A stretch of 57,215 bases of DNA. Origin: Actinomycetes bacterium (GTDB lineage: Bacteria > Actinomycetota > Actinomycetes > Actinomycetales > Microbacteriaceae). Shown one piece after another: positions 48,875 through 57,175 of the stretch (within the stretch, counting starts at the first letter, position 1; each line of letters starts with the position of its first letter). The notes beneath the pieces are model-generated. The model made no database searches. It saw only the letters and a list, made by a program, of their open reading frames with translations, and was not told where the DNA came from. Made by a program: the position numbers and the translations under genes. The stretch is taken from contig JAEYVZ010000014.1 of assembly GCA_023431405.1 (NCBI GenBank), positions 1-57,215 of the forward strand, written 5' to 3'.

Positions 48875-49254
48875 ACGCGGCCCTGCGCGCCCAGCAGCGC
48901 TACCGCGAGGAGGCGATCCTCTCGGCCAGCCCGCAGCGCCTGGTCACGATGCTGTACGACCGGCTCGTCCTCGATGTCGAGCGTGCCGAAGCCGCCCAGC
49001 GCACGGGCGACTGGGAGTCCGCCAACGCCGCTCTCCAGCACGCTCAGCAGATCGTCGCGGAGCTCACCGGCTCGCTCGCCCCCGACTGGGAGGGAAGCGC
49101 CTCACTGCGCTCCATCTACGGCTACCTCACCCGCACGCTGATCGGCGCGAACATCGGCCGCGACGCCGAGCGCACCCGCGAGTGCCTCGAGATCCTCGTG
49201 CCGCTGCGTGACGCGTGGCACGAGGCCGCCGACATGATGGCCGTCGGCGCGTGA
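48871..49254 (+). CDS. fliS: Flagellin export chaperone FliS
   Basis: GTG 48871 overlaps the fliD stop as GTGA; the product has 127 residues. YREEAILSASPQRLVTMLYD is the FliS signature, followed by helices LDVERAEAAQRTGDWESANA and LRSIYGYLTRTLIGANIGRD. FliS binds the flagellin C-terminus to prevent premature assembly. Confidence 0.95.
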   Translation: MNAALRAQQRYREEAILSASPQRLVTMLYDRLVLDVERAEAAQRTGDWESANAALQHAQQIVAELTGSLAPDWEGSASLRSIYGYLTRTLIGANIGRDAERTRECLEILVPLRDAWHEAADMMAVGA

Positions 49255-49532
49255 GCGCGTGGGATGCGCAGCTCGATCTGTTCGAGCGCGACCTCGAGTC
49301 TGCCGACGGCACGATGTGGGCACCCGACCCCACGCTGGGCCCCCTCCCCCCGCACCTCGTCGAACGCGCCCGTGAGATCGCGGCGCGGCAGCTCCAGCGC
49401 ACGGCGCAGCTGCGCGCCGATATGGCGGCCGTGCACGACGAGCTCGGCACCGTGCAGGCACAGCTGGATGCCGCACGCCTCATCCCCGGGCGACGCCCCG
49501 ACACCGCCGCCTACGTCGACTGCGACGGATGA
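49251..49532 (+). CDS. Small helical protein in the FliT position
   Basis: GTG 49251 overlaps the fliS stop as GTGA; 93 residues. It is predicted mainly helical (LVERAREIAARQLQRTAQLR, then MAAVHDELGTVQAQLDAARL), with no clear family signature. FliD chaperones of the FliT type are small helical proteins usually encoded right after fliS, so this is the best guess. No sequence homology to FliT can be claimed by eye. Confidence 0.65.
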   Translation: MSAWDAQLDLFERDLESADGTMWAPDPTLGPLPPHLVERAREIAARQLQRTAQLRADMAAVHDELGTVQAQLDAARLIPGRRPDTAAYVDCDG

Positions 49533-49552
49533 GCGCGTCCGCCACCGTCTCC

Positions 49553-49579
49553 TAACGCATCGTCGGGGATGACCGATAG
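49553..49579 (+). promoter_or_regulatory. FliA (sigma-28-type) promoter of the flgB basal-body operon
   Basis: TAAC (49553-49556), 15 bases, ACCGATAG (49572-49579), about 70 bases before the flgB start. It differs from the others only by A for G at the first base of the -10. Confidence 0.75.
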
Positions 49580-49650
49580 AGGGTGGAGAGCACGGATCGC
49601 TCGACCCTCGGCCACGGATCGGCCACTCATCCGAAGACGAAAGCAGTTTC

Positions 49651-49992
49651 GTGCTCGAATCAGTGACCACCACCGCGCTCACGAGCGCGCTGAACGGCCT
49701 GTCGCAGCGCCAGCGCGCCATCGCCGACAACATCGCGAACGTCAACACGACCGGCTACCTCGCCAAGGTCGTGTCGTTCGAGGCCGAGCTCGCGGCATCC
49801 GTGCGTCGCGGCGACGGCCGTGTCACGGCATCCGTCTCCGAATCGAGTGACCCGACCCGCCTCAACGGCAACAACGTCAACCTCGACACCGAGACCCTCG
49901 CCAACATCGACACCGTGCTGCGATACCAGTTCGCATCGCAGGCCGTCGGCGGCGCCTTCACCTCGGTGCAGACCGCTCTGAGGACATCATGA
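49651..49992 (+). CDS. flgB: Flagellar basal-body rod protein FlgB
   Basis: The 113-residue protein starts at GTG 49651. LTSALNGLSQRQRAIADNIA, NVNTTGYLAKVVSFEAELAA and the C-terminal VNLDTETLANIDTVLRYQFA are the rod-protein ends. It forms part of the proximal rod. It leads the rightward basal-body operon and overlaps flgC. Confidence 0.93.
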   Translation: MLESVTTTALTSALNGLSQRQRAIADNIANVNTTGYLAKVVSFEAELAASVRRGDGRVTASVSESSDPTRLNGNNVNLDTETLANIDTVLRYQFASQAVGGAFTSVQTALRTS

Positions 49993-50381
49993 CATTCGAT
50001 GCCATCGCCATCGCCGGCTCGGGCCTGACTGCGCACCGCATCTGGCTCGACGCCCTCAGCGACAACATCTCGAACATCAACACGGCCGTCTCCGGCGACG
50101 AGGCCGCCTTCCGCGAGCGGTACGTGGCCGTGCAGGCCGACGAGGCGCGCGGGGGCGTGGAGGTCGCGGGCGTCGCGTGGGGAGACGACGAAGGCCGTCT
50201 CGTCTACGAGCCCGACAACCCGCTCGCCGACGAAGCCGGATATGTGCGCTACCCCGACATCGACCTCGGACAGCAGATGAGCAATCTGATCCTCGCCCAG
50301 CGCGGCTATCAGGCCAGCGCCGCCGTGGTCGACCGTGCCAAGTCGTCGTACGAGGCCGCGCTCCAGATCGGGAGGCGCTGA
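49989..50381 (+). CDS. flgC: Flagellar basal-body rod protein FlgC
   Basis: ATG 49989 overlaps the flgB stop as ATGA; 130 residues. FDAIAIAGSGLTAHRIWLDA, LSDNISNINTAVS and the C-terminal YPDIDLGQQMSNLILAQRGY, YQASAAVVDRAKSSYEAALQ are FlgC signatures. Confidence 0.94.
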   Translation: MTFDAIAIAGSGLTAHRIWLDALSDNISNINTAVSGDEAAFRERYVAVQADEARGGVEVAGVAWGDDEGRLVYEPDNPLADEAGYVRYPDIDLGQQMSNLILAQRGYQASAAVVDRAKSSYEAALQIGRR

Positions 50382-50707
50382 TGCCTCCGCTGTCAGGTCT
50401 CGAATCGATCACCGGGTCGCTCGGCGCGAGCGGGCTCTCCTCCCTCCCCTCGCTGACGGGCACCGACCGTGCCGCGGGCGACTCCGGCGCCTCGTTCGCC
50501 GAGAGCGTCACCGGCGCCGTCGACGAGCTCCGTCGCCTCCAGTCGACGTCGAACGAGCTGGCCGTCGCGGCGGTCACCGGTGACCTCGACGACATCCACT
50601 CCGCCATGATCGCGTCCACCCGCGCCTCGGTGACCCTCGAGCTGATCTCCGCCGTGCGCAACAAGGGTGTCGACGCGTTCAACGAGATCATGCGGATGCA
50701 GGCCTGA
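50381..50707 (+). CDS. fliE: Flagellar hook-basal body complex protein FliE
   Basis: ATG 50381 overlaps the flgC stop as TGATG; 108 residues. SFAESVTGAVDELRRLQSTS, VTGDLDDIHSAMIASTRASV and LELISAVRNKGVDAFNEIMR match FliE, which links the MS ring to the rod. Confidence 0.94.
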   Translation: MPPLSGLESITGSLGASGLSSLPSLTGTDRAAGDSGASFAESVTGAVDELRRLQSTSNELAVAAVTGDLDDIHSAMIASTRASVTLELISAVRNKGVDAFNEIMRMQA

Positions 50708-52320
50708 TGCCCGCCGCCGTCACCTCCGTCTTCGGTCGCCTCAAGGCCGCCGTCGGCTCGTTCACGCTCGCGCAGCGCACGATCGCCATCATCGGCGTGG
50801 CCGTGCTCGCGATGGGCGTGTTCGCCCTGTCGAGCTGGCTGTCGCGCCCGGCGATGTCCCCGCTGTTCTCCGGCCTCTCCGCCGAAGACGCGAGCGCCGT
50901 CGTCGAGCAGCTGCGCGGGGCAGCCGTGAGCTACGAGCTCGCCGACGGCGGTTCGACGGTGCTCGTGCCGGAGGCGGCGGTGTACGAGCAGCGGCTCGCC
51001 GCGGCATCCGCCGGGCTCCCGCGGGGTCGCACCGACGGCTACTCCCTCTTCGACACGATGGGCGTCACCAGTTCCGAGTTCCAGCAGTCGGTCACCTACA
51101 AGCGTGCGATCGAGGGCGAACTGGCCCGCACGATCGGGGCGATCGAGAACGTCCGCACCGCGTCGGTGCAGCTCGCCATCCCCGAGGAGAGCGTGTTCGT
51201 GTCGGAGACCGTCGACCCGACGGCATCCGTGTTCATCGAGACGGCCGGGGGCACGACGCTGCCGACCGAGCAGGTCGAGGCGATCGTGCACCTCACCTCC
51301 GCCGCCGTCAGCGGCATGAAGCCCGAGAACGTCGCCGTCATCGACAGCTCCGGCCGGACGCTCTCGGCCATCGGCGGCGACACGACCCGCACGACCGACC
51401 AGCAGGCGAGCGCCTACGAGGTGCGCACCGCCGCCAACGTGCAGCAGCTCCTCGACACCGTCGTCGGCAAAGGCCACGCGACCGTGTCCGTCTCGGCGGT
51501 GATGCAGAACGCCAGCACCGAACGCATCGACGAGACGTACGAGCCCGTCGAGGGCGAGCCGTCGGTGACCGAGGAGACCTCGACGGAGACCTACACGGGG
51601 ACGAACCGGAACCCGGGCGTGCTCGGCGGCGAAGTGACCGTCGGCGGCGACGGCGGGACCTACGAGTCGACGCAGACCTCCCGCACCAACGTGGTCAACA
51701 AGACCATCGAGAGCACGACGACCCCCGCCGGTGCCATCACGCGCCAGACGGTCGCGGTGGCCGTCGACGCCACCGTCGAAGGACTCAACATCGACCAGCT
51801 CACCGCTCTCGTCACCTCGGCGGCGGGCGCCGACCCCGACCGCGGCGATGCCGTGACCGTCGAGCTCGTGCCCTTCAGCGCCGGCGCCGCCACCGACGCG
51901 CAGGCCGCTCTCGACGCCGCCCGCGAGGCGGAGGCCGCGGAGCGCTCCGCAGAGACCCTGCGCATGGCCGTCATCGTCGGAGTCGTCGCCTTCGTCGCCA
52001 TCATCGCCATCGTCGCGGCGCTCATCATGCGCCGCCGCCGCCGCGCCGCCCGCCCCGAGGGCGAGGTGCTGACCCTCACACCGGTCGGCGACCCGTTCGA
52101 CGAGTTCGAGGCGATCGCCCTGGGCACCCCGGCGCCGCAGATCGAGTCGTCGCCGGCCGAGACCCTCGCGACCGCCGTGCTCGACCCCGACCCGGAGCCG
52201 GAGCTCAGCCAGATGACCCTCGACCGCCGCCGCGCGGAGATCGGCGACTTCGCCCGCCGCGATCCGGCCCGCGCTGCCGACCTCCTCCGCCAGCTCGTGC
52301 GCGATCGGCAGGACGCATGA
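50707..52320 (+). CDS. fliF: Flagellar MS-ring protein FliF
   Basis: The 537-residue protein starts at ATG 50707 (TGATG overlap). It has two membrane segments at about 22-42 and 418-441, and the ring-building motif domains between them (LSAEDASAVVEQLRGAAVSY, YKRAIEGELARTIGAIENVR, VHLTSAAVSGMKPENVAVID). The C-terminal cytoplasmic tail (VRDRQDA end) is the FliG-binding part. Confidence 0.95.
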   Translation: MPAAVTSVFGRLKAAVGSFTLAQRTIAIIGVAVLAMGVFALSSWLSRPAMSPLFSGLSAEDASAVVEQLRGAAVSYELADGGSTVLVPEAAVYEQRLAAASAGLPRGRTDGYSLFDTMGVTSSEFQQSVTYKRAIEGELARTIGAIENVRTASVQLAIPEESVFVSETVDPTASVFIETAGGTTLPTEQVEAIVHLTSAAVSGMKPENVAVIDSSGRTLSAIGGDTTRTTDQQASAYEVRTAANVQQLLDTVVGKGHATVSVSAVMQNASTERIDETYEPVEGEPSVTEETSTETYTGTNRNPGVLGGEVTVGGDGGTYESTQTSRTNVVNKTIESTTTPAGAITRQTVAVAVDATVEGLNIDQLTALVTSAAGADPDRGDAVTVELVPFSAGAATDAQAALDAAREAEAAERSAETLRMAVIVGVVAFVAIIAIVAALIMRRRRRAARPEGEVLTLTPVGDPFDEFEAIALGTPAPQIESSPAETLATAVLDPDPEPELSQMTLDRRRAEIGDFARRDPARAADLLRQLVRDRQDA

Positions 52321-53321
52321 GCACGCTCACCGGACCGCAGAAGGCCGCCGTGGTGATGATGAACCTCGACCGGGCGCTGGCCGTCGAGGTCATGAAGCAC
52401 CTGAACGACGAGGAGGCCGAGGTGGTCGCCGCCGAGATCATCCGGCTGCGCGACCTCGATGCCGACACGACCAACGCCGCCCTCACCGACTTCCACCGCC
52501 TGCTGCAGGGGCATCTTCCGCCCGCCCGCGGCGGACGCGACCTCGCCACCGGCCTCCTCGAGGCCTCGTTCGGTTCGGAGCGGGCGGCCGGCGTGCTGAC
52601 GAAGGTGTCGTCGGCGATGACCGGCTCGTCGTTCGACTTCCTGACCACGATCGAGCCGGCGCAGATCGCGAGCGTCGTCGAGGGCGAGCTGCCGCAGACG
52701 ATCGCCCTCGTGCTGGCGCATCTGCCCGTCGATCGCGCCGCCGCCGTGCTCGCAGAGCTCTCCGACCCCGCTCGCACCGATGTCGCCCACGCGATCGCGA
52801 CGATGGGAACCGCGTCGCAGGATGCCGTGTCGATCGTCGCCGGTTCGCTGCGCGCCCGTTCCGGCGCCTTCGCGACGCGCGACGCCCGCGAGACCCTCGG
52901 CGGCGTCCAGCCGCTCGTGGACATCATCAACCGCTCCGATGCCACGGTCGAGAAGGCGCTCCTGTCGAATCTCGAAGCCCGCGACAGCGCGCTGGCCGAA
53001 GACATCCGCTCGCGCATGTTCACGTTCGCCGACGTCGTCGTGCTCGACGACCGCGACGCCCAGCGGGTGCTGCGCGGCATCGAGATCCGCGTGCTCGCCC
53101 TCGCGCTGAAGGGCGCCCCCGGCGAGGTCGCCGCGGTCATCCGCCGCAACATGACCGAGCGCAACCGGGAGGTGCTCGACGAGGAGTCGCGCCTGCTCGG
53201 CTCCGTGCGCGTCTCGCAGGTCGAGGAGGCCCGCTCGGAGATCGTGCGCACCATCCGCACCCTCGAGGCGACCGGAGACATCCGGGTGCGGCGCGGAGAC
53301 GAGGACGAATATGTCAACTGA
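52317..53321 (+). CDS. fliG: Flagellar motor switch protein FliG
   Basis: ATG 52317 overlaps the fliF stop as ATGA; 334 residues. TGPQKAAVVMMNLDRALAVE, IIRLRDLDADTTNAALTDFH, QTIALVLAHLPVDRAAAVLA and the torque helix VLDDRDAQRVLRGIEIRVLA, followed by charged LDEESRLLGSVRVSQVEEAR, match FliG. It transmits torque from the stator to the C-ring. Confidence 0.95.
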   Translation: MSTLTGPQKAAVVMMNLDRALAVEVMKHLNDEEAEVVAAEIIRLRDLDADTTNAALTDFHRLLQGHLPPARGGRDLATGLLEASFGSERAAGVLTKVSSAMTGSSFDFLTTIEPAQIASVVEGELPQTIALVLAHLPVDRAAAVLAELSDPARTDVAHAIATMGTASQDAVSIVAGSLRARSGAFATRDARETLGGVQPLVDIINRSDATVEKALLSNLEARDSALAEDIRSRMFTFADVVVLDDRDAQRVLRGIEIRVLALALKGAPGEVAAVIRRNMTERNREVLDEESRLLGSVRVSQVEEARSEIVRTIRTLEATGDIRVRRGDEDEYVN

Positions 53322-53913
53322 CGCGTTCGTGCGCCGAGAGATCCCCCGACTGTCCGGCCCTGCCGACCAGCGCGAGCGCGAGCGCGCCCGGCGCGAGGGG
53401 CATGCGCTGGGCTTCGCGCAAGGGCTGCGGGATGCCGCGGTGCAGGCCCGCCGCGAAGCGGAGCGTGTCGATGCCGAACGCCGTGCCGCCGCGGAGGCGG
53501 CAGCGGCGGCGATGACCGCCAGCCGCACAGCGGTCGAGGCGGCCGCGGCATCCCTCACCGCCCGCATCGACGACCTCGCCGCCTTCGCCGAGCAGCGCGT
53601 GTGGGAGCTGGCCGTCGAACTCGCCGAGACGATCCTCGAACGGGAGCTGTCCGACCCCGTGCGTGCCGCCCGCACGGCGCTCGCCCGCGCAGAGCGCGCC
53701 GCCGACGCGGCCGACGCAGTCATCGTGCTGAGCGAGGCGGATGCCGCCATCCTCGACGAGCTGGGCGAGCGGCCGACGACCCTCACGGTCGAGACCTCCG
53801 CGTCACTGAGGCCGGGTGACGCCGTCGTGCACGTTCCCGACGGCCAGGTCGATCTGCGCGTGAACGACGCGCTCGCCCGTGCGCGGGCCGCCCTCCGGGA
53901 GGCATCGGCATGA
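53311..53913 (+). CDS. fliH: Flagellar export apparatus protein FliH
   Basis: The 200-residue protein overlaps the end of fliG by 11 bases. REGHALGFAQGLRDAAVQAR, a long Ala/Arg-rich coiled-coil region and LAVELAETILERELSDPVRA with the C-terminal FliH fold support the call. It regulates the FliI ATPase. Confidence 0.85.
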   Translation: MSTDAFVRREIPRLSGPADQRERERARREGHALGFAQGLRDAAVQARREAERVDAERRAAAEAAAAAMTASRTAVEAAAASLTARIDDLAAFAEQRVWELAVELAETILERELSDPVRAARTALARAERAADAADAVIVLSEADAAILDELGERPTTLTVETSASLRPGDAVVHVPDGQVDLRVNDALARARAALREASA

Positions 53914-55205
53914 GCGGCTGGGGCGCCGTGATCGAGGCCGCGCGGCCGGAGCGGTCGGGGACCGTCTCACGCGTGCTCGGACTCGGCGTCGAAGTGCGCG
54001 GCCTCACCGGCGCCGTCGGCGACCTGGTGACGATCGGCGACGGCGTTCCCGCCGAGGTGGTCGCCGCCGAGCGCGGCGCGCTGCGATGCATGCCGCTGTC
54101 GGCCACCGACGGCCTGCGTGTGGGCGAACGCGCGCTGTCGATGTCGGGGCGCGCACGCGTTCCCGTCGGCCCCGCGGTGCTCGGCCGCATCATCGATGGC
54201 CTCGGCCGCCCGATCGACGACCTCGGACCCCTCATCGCCCCCCGCGTCACCCTCGACCACGAGCCACCGTCGGTCATGGATCGCGCGCGCATCAGCGAGC
54301 CCCTGGCATCCGGGGTGCGCGCCATCGACACCCTCACACCCATCGGACGCGGCCAGCGCATGGGACTGTTCGCCGGCTCGGGCGTCGGGAAGTCGTCGCT
54401 GCTGTCGATGATCGCGCGGGGATCGAGCGCGGATGCCAACGTCATCGCCCTCGTCGGCGAGCGCGGGCGAGAGGTGCGCGAGTTCATCGAGGACGACCTC
54501 GGCCCGGAGGGCCTGGCCCGCTCGGTGGTCGTCGTCTCCACCTCCGACCAGCCCGCCCTCGCGCGGCTGCGCGCCGCCTCCACCGCCACCCGCATCGCCG
54601 AGGCGTTCCGCGACCAGGGCGGGCACGTCATGCTGATGATGGACTCGCTCACCCGCGTCGCGATGGCGCAGCGCGAGATCGGCCTCGCCGCGGGAGAGCC
54701 GCCCGCCACCCGCGGCTACCCGCCGTCGACCTTCCCGATCCTCGCGGGCCTTCTCGAACGGGCCGGCACCGACCGGCGCGGCTCGATCACGGGGGTCTAC
54801 ACGGTCCTCGTCGAGGGCGACGACCACAACGAGCCGGTCGCCGACACCGTCCGGTCGATCCTCGACGGCCACCTCGTGCTCGACCGCGCCCTGGCCGTCA
54901 CCGGACACCACCCGGCGATCGACGTGCTCGGCTCGGTGTCGCGACTGGAGAGCAAGGTCGCCACGCGGGAGCAGCGTGCGCTGGCGTCGGCCCTTCGCAC
55001 CGTGCTGTCGGCACGCCAGGACGCGCGCGATCTGATCGGCATCGGCGCGTACCGGGAAGGCGCCGACCGCCGCGTCGACGCCGCCCTCGCCCACGAACGG
55101 GCCATCACCGCCTTCCTCACCCAGGCGCTCGACGAGAAGTCGCCGCCGGAGGAGTCCTGGCGCCGGCTCGCCGACCTCGTCTCGACGTTCGGAGATCTGT
55201 CATGA
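53910..55205 (+). CDS. fliI: Flagellum-specific ATPase FliI
   Basis: ATG 53910 overlaps the fliH stop as ATGA; 431 residues. The P-loop is GLFAGSGVGKSSLLSMIARG, with VGERGREVREFIEDDLG, MMDSLTRVAMAQREIGLAAG and PATRGYPPSTFPILAGLLER. It hydrolyses ATP at the export gate. An export ATPase rather than an F1 subunit is shown by the flagellar context and REFIEDDL motif. Confidence 0.95.
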   Translation: MSGWGAVIEAARPERSGTVSRVLGLGVEVRGLTGAVGDLVTIGDGVPAEVVAAERGALRCMPLSATDGLRVGERALSMSGRARVPVGPAVLGRIIDGLGRPIDDLGPLIAPRVTLDHEPPSVMDRARISEPLASGVRAIDTLTPIGRGQRMGLFAGSGVGKSSLLSMIARGSSADANVIALVGERGREVREFIEDDLGPEGLARSVVVVSTSDQPALARLRAASTATRIAEAFRDQGGHVMLMMDSLTRVAMAQREIGLAAGEPPATRGYPPSTFPILAGLLERAGTDRRGSITGVYTVLVEGDDHNEPVADTVRSILDGHLVLDRALAVTGHHPAIDVLGSVSRLESKVATREQRALASALRTVLSARQDARDLIGIGAYREGADRRVDAALAHERAITAFLTQALDEKSPPEESWRRLADLVSTFGDLS

Positions 55206-55624
55206 GCCGTGCCTTCCCTCTCGCCGGGCTGCTGCGCGTGCGCGGCATCCAGGAGCGCGCCGCCGCGGAACGCCTCACCCGCGCCTCCCTCGAGCACGCC
55301 CGCACCGAAGCGCGCGACCGTCAGGTGCGCGCATCGCTCACCAGCGACGCCGACGCCCCCGAAGACGTGCGGACCCTCGCCGCCCTGGCCGCCAGCAGGG
55401 TCGCCGCCCGGAGCCTGCTCGCCGACCTCCGCTCGCTCAGCGACGCGCAGGAGGCCGCCGTCGTCACCGCACGCGCGGAGCACGCCAGCGCCCGGATCGA
55501 CGAGCACGGCCTCAGCCGTCTCGCCGACGCCCACGCCCGCCGGGAGCAGTCCCGCCTCCAGCACCAGGAGCAGGCCGCCCTCGACGAGATCGCCCTCCGC
55601 CCCGCCCACGAGGAGCTCTCATGA
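55202..55624 (+). CDS. fliJ: Flagellar export protein FliJ
   Basis: ATG 55202 overlaps the fliI stop as ATGA; 140 residues, almost all helical and charged (PLAGLLRVRGIQERAAAERL, DAHARREQSRLQHQEQAALD). It is assigned by position and coiled-coil character rather than strong motif identity. FliJ is a central stalk/chaperone component of the export ATPase. Confidence 0.8.
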   Translation: MSRAFPLAGLLRVRGIQERAAAERLTRASLEHARTEARDRQVRASLTSDADAPEDVRTLAALAASRVAARSLLADLRSLSDAQEAAVVTARAEHASARIDEHGLSRLADAHARREQSRLQHQEQAALDEIALRPAHEELS

Positions 55625-57147
55625 CCGCTTTGCTCGCCGTCCTCGGGAGGATCGAAGACATCCAGCAGCGCATCCGCAGTGTGTCGGCAGAGCCCGCCGC
55701 GGCATCCTCGACCGGCCGCACCGGCCAGAGCGCTGCGACCGGCAGCACGATGGGAGGCACGAACGGCACGCAGAGCGCCTCGGCGAGCGCGTTCGCCGAG
55801 GCCGTCCGGGATGCCGGTGAGTACGCCACGCCGCGCGGGGGCGAGGTGACGGGCGCCGACATCGTCGCGCAGGCGAAGAACTATCTGGGCGTGCCGTACG
55901 TCTTCGGCGGCGAGGACCGCTCAGGCATGGACTGCTCCGGCCTCGTGCAGCGGGTGCTCGCCGATCTCGGCATCGACGTGCCGCGCGTCGTGAAGGATCA
56001 GGCGGATGTGGGGGTCGAAGTCCCCTCGCTCGCCGAGGCGCAGCCCGGAGACCTCATCGTCACCAAGGGTGAGGGCCACATCGTCATCTACGCCGGCGAC
56101 GGCATGGTCATCCACGCCCCGAGCCCCGGGAAGGTCGTCGAGCACCGCAACAACTGGCTCACAGACGGCGACATCGCCACCATCCGGCGCATGGTGCCCG
56201 CGGCCGAGGCCGCCCCCACGGCATCCGTGTCGCCTGCCGCCGCGGGCCAGGCTGCCACCGTCACCGCCGCCGGCACGGCCCCGGCCACGGCCGACCGGGC
56301 AGCGCTCGCGGCCGTCGCATCGCTGCTGTCGCCCGGCGCTCCCGACCTCTCCGCCCCCGCCGTGCGCGCTGTCGCCCAGGCACTCACGGCGGCCGCAGAC
56401 GGCTCCGGAGCCTCGCCGCTGAATGCCGCGGGCGCGGGCATCGCCGACTCGCCGCTCGGGGTCGCCATCGCCCAGGCCGTCTCGCGGGCATCCGCCAGTG
56501 CGACCGCCGTCGCCGCCGCCTCTCCGGCCGATGCCGACGCCGGCCCGTCTGCCACCAGCCTCCTCAGCGGAGCCGCAGCCTCGGCACCGTCGACGGGCGC
56601 CCCGGATGCCGCACCGCCCGCGGCGGCCGCACCTGCCGCCGCCCGCAGCCCGCTCGCCCAGCAGCTCACCGCGCCCGTCATGTCGCTCGCCTCCCGCGGC
56701 GACGGCGAGCACACGATGACCGTGCGCGTCTCGCCCGACGACCTCGGTCCCGTCACCGTGAAGGCGCACATCTCCGGCGGCAGCATCGCGATCGAGCTCG
56801 TGTCGGGCTCCGCCGCCGGACGCGACGCACTGCGAGCCCTGCTCGTCGACCTCCGCCGCGACCTGGCGGTGCTCGCGCCGCACTCGACCCTCGCCGTCGC
56901 CACGACGGACGCCCCCCGCGGCGACCAGGGCTCCACCGGGGCGGGCACCGGATGGACCGCCGGCCAATCGGCATCCGGTCAGTCGTCGGCGGGCGGCTCC
57001 GGATCAGGCGGCTCCGGAGCGGGCGACCCGGCGGGTCATTCCGCCACCCGCCGCGACGAGCACGACGCTCCCGCCGGCCCTGCCGCTGCCCCGTCGGCAT
57101 CCACCGCTCCCGCCGCCGGCGCCGCCGGCATCGACCTGTTCGTCTGA
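55621..57147 (+). CDS. fliK: NlpC/P60 peptidoglycan hydrolase fused to FliK hook-length control domain
   Basis: The 508-residue protein starts at ATG 55621 (ATGA overlap with fliJ). Residues 1-25 (LLAVLGRIEDIQQRIRSV) resemble the N-terminus of flagellar-cluster P60 hydrolases and are not a Sec signal. Residues about 78-195 form an NlpC/P60 domain with candidate triad Cys105 (MDCSGLVQ), His153 (EGHIVIY) and His165 (VIHAPSPG). An Ala/Pro/Ser linker of about 150 residues follows. Residues about 343-432 (HTMTVRVSPDDLGPVTVKAH) are the FliK C-terminal Flg_hook domain. Thus rod-penetration hydrolase and hook ruler are one polypeptide, probably exported by the flagellar system. Confidence 0.88.
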   Translation: MTALLAVLGRIEDIQQRIRSVSAEPAAASSTGRTGQSAATGSTMGGTNGTQSASASAFAEAVRDAGEYATPRGGEVTGADIVAQAKNYLGVPYVFGGEDRSGMDCSGLVQRVLADLGIDVPRVVKDQADVGVEVPSLAEAQPGDLIVTKGEGHIVIYAGDGMVIHAPSPGKVVEHRNNWLTDGDIATIRRMVPAAEAAPTASVSPAAAGQAATVTAAGTAPATADRAALAAVASLLSPGAPDLSAPAVRAVAQALTAAADGSGASPLNAAGAGIADSPLGVAIAQAVSRASASATAVAAASPADADAGPSATSLLSGAAASAPSTGAPDAAPPAAAAPAAARSPLAQQLTAPVMSLASRGDGEHTMTVRVSPDDLGPVTVKAHISGGSIAIELVSGSAAGRDALRALLVDLRRDLAVLAPHSTLAVATTDAPRGDQGSTGAGTGWTAGQSASGQSSAGGSGSGGSGAGDPAGHSATRRDEHDAPAGPAAAPSASTAPAAGAAGIDLFV

Positions 57148-57175
57148 ACCCGTTCGTCTGACCCCGGAGGAACCC

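Noticed and set aside
50667..52316. Extension of fliG upstream through fliF
   Set aside because: The upstream part is the out-of-frame shadow of fliF; FliG homology begins at ATG 52317.
57138..57166. Short tandem repeat of GTTCGTCTGA at the fliK stop
   Set aside because: It is a local duplication with no coding or structural effect visible; the first TGA already ends the frame.
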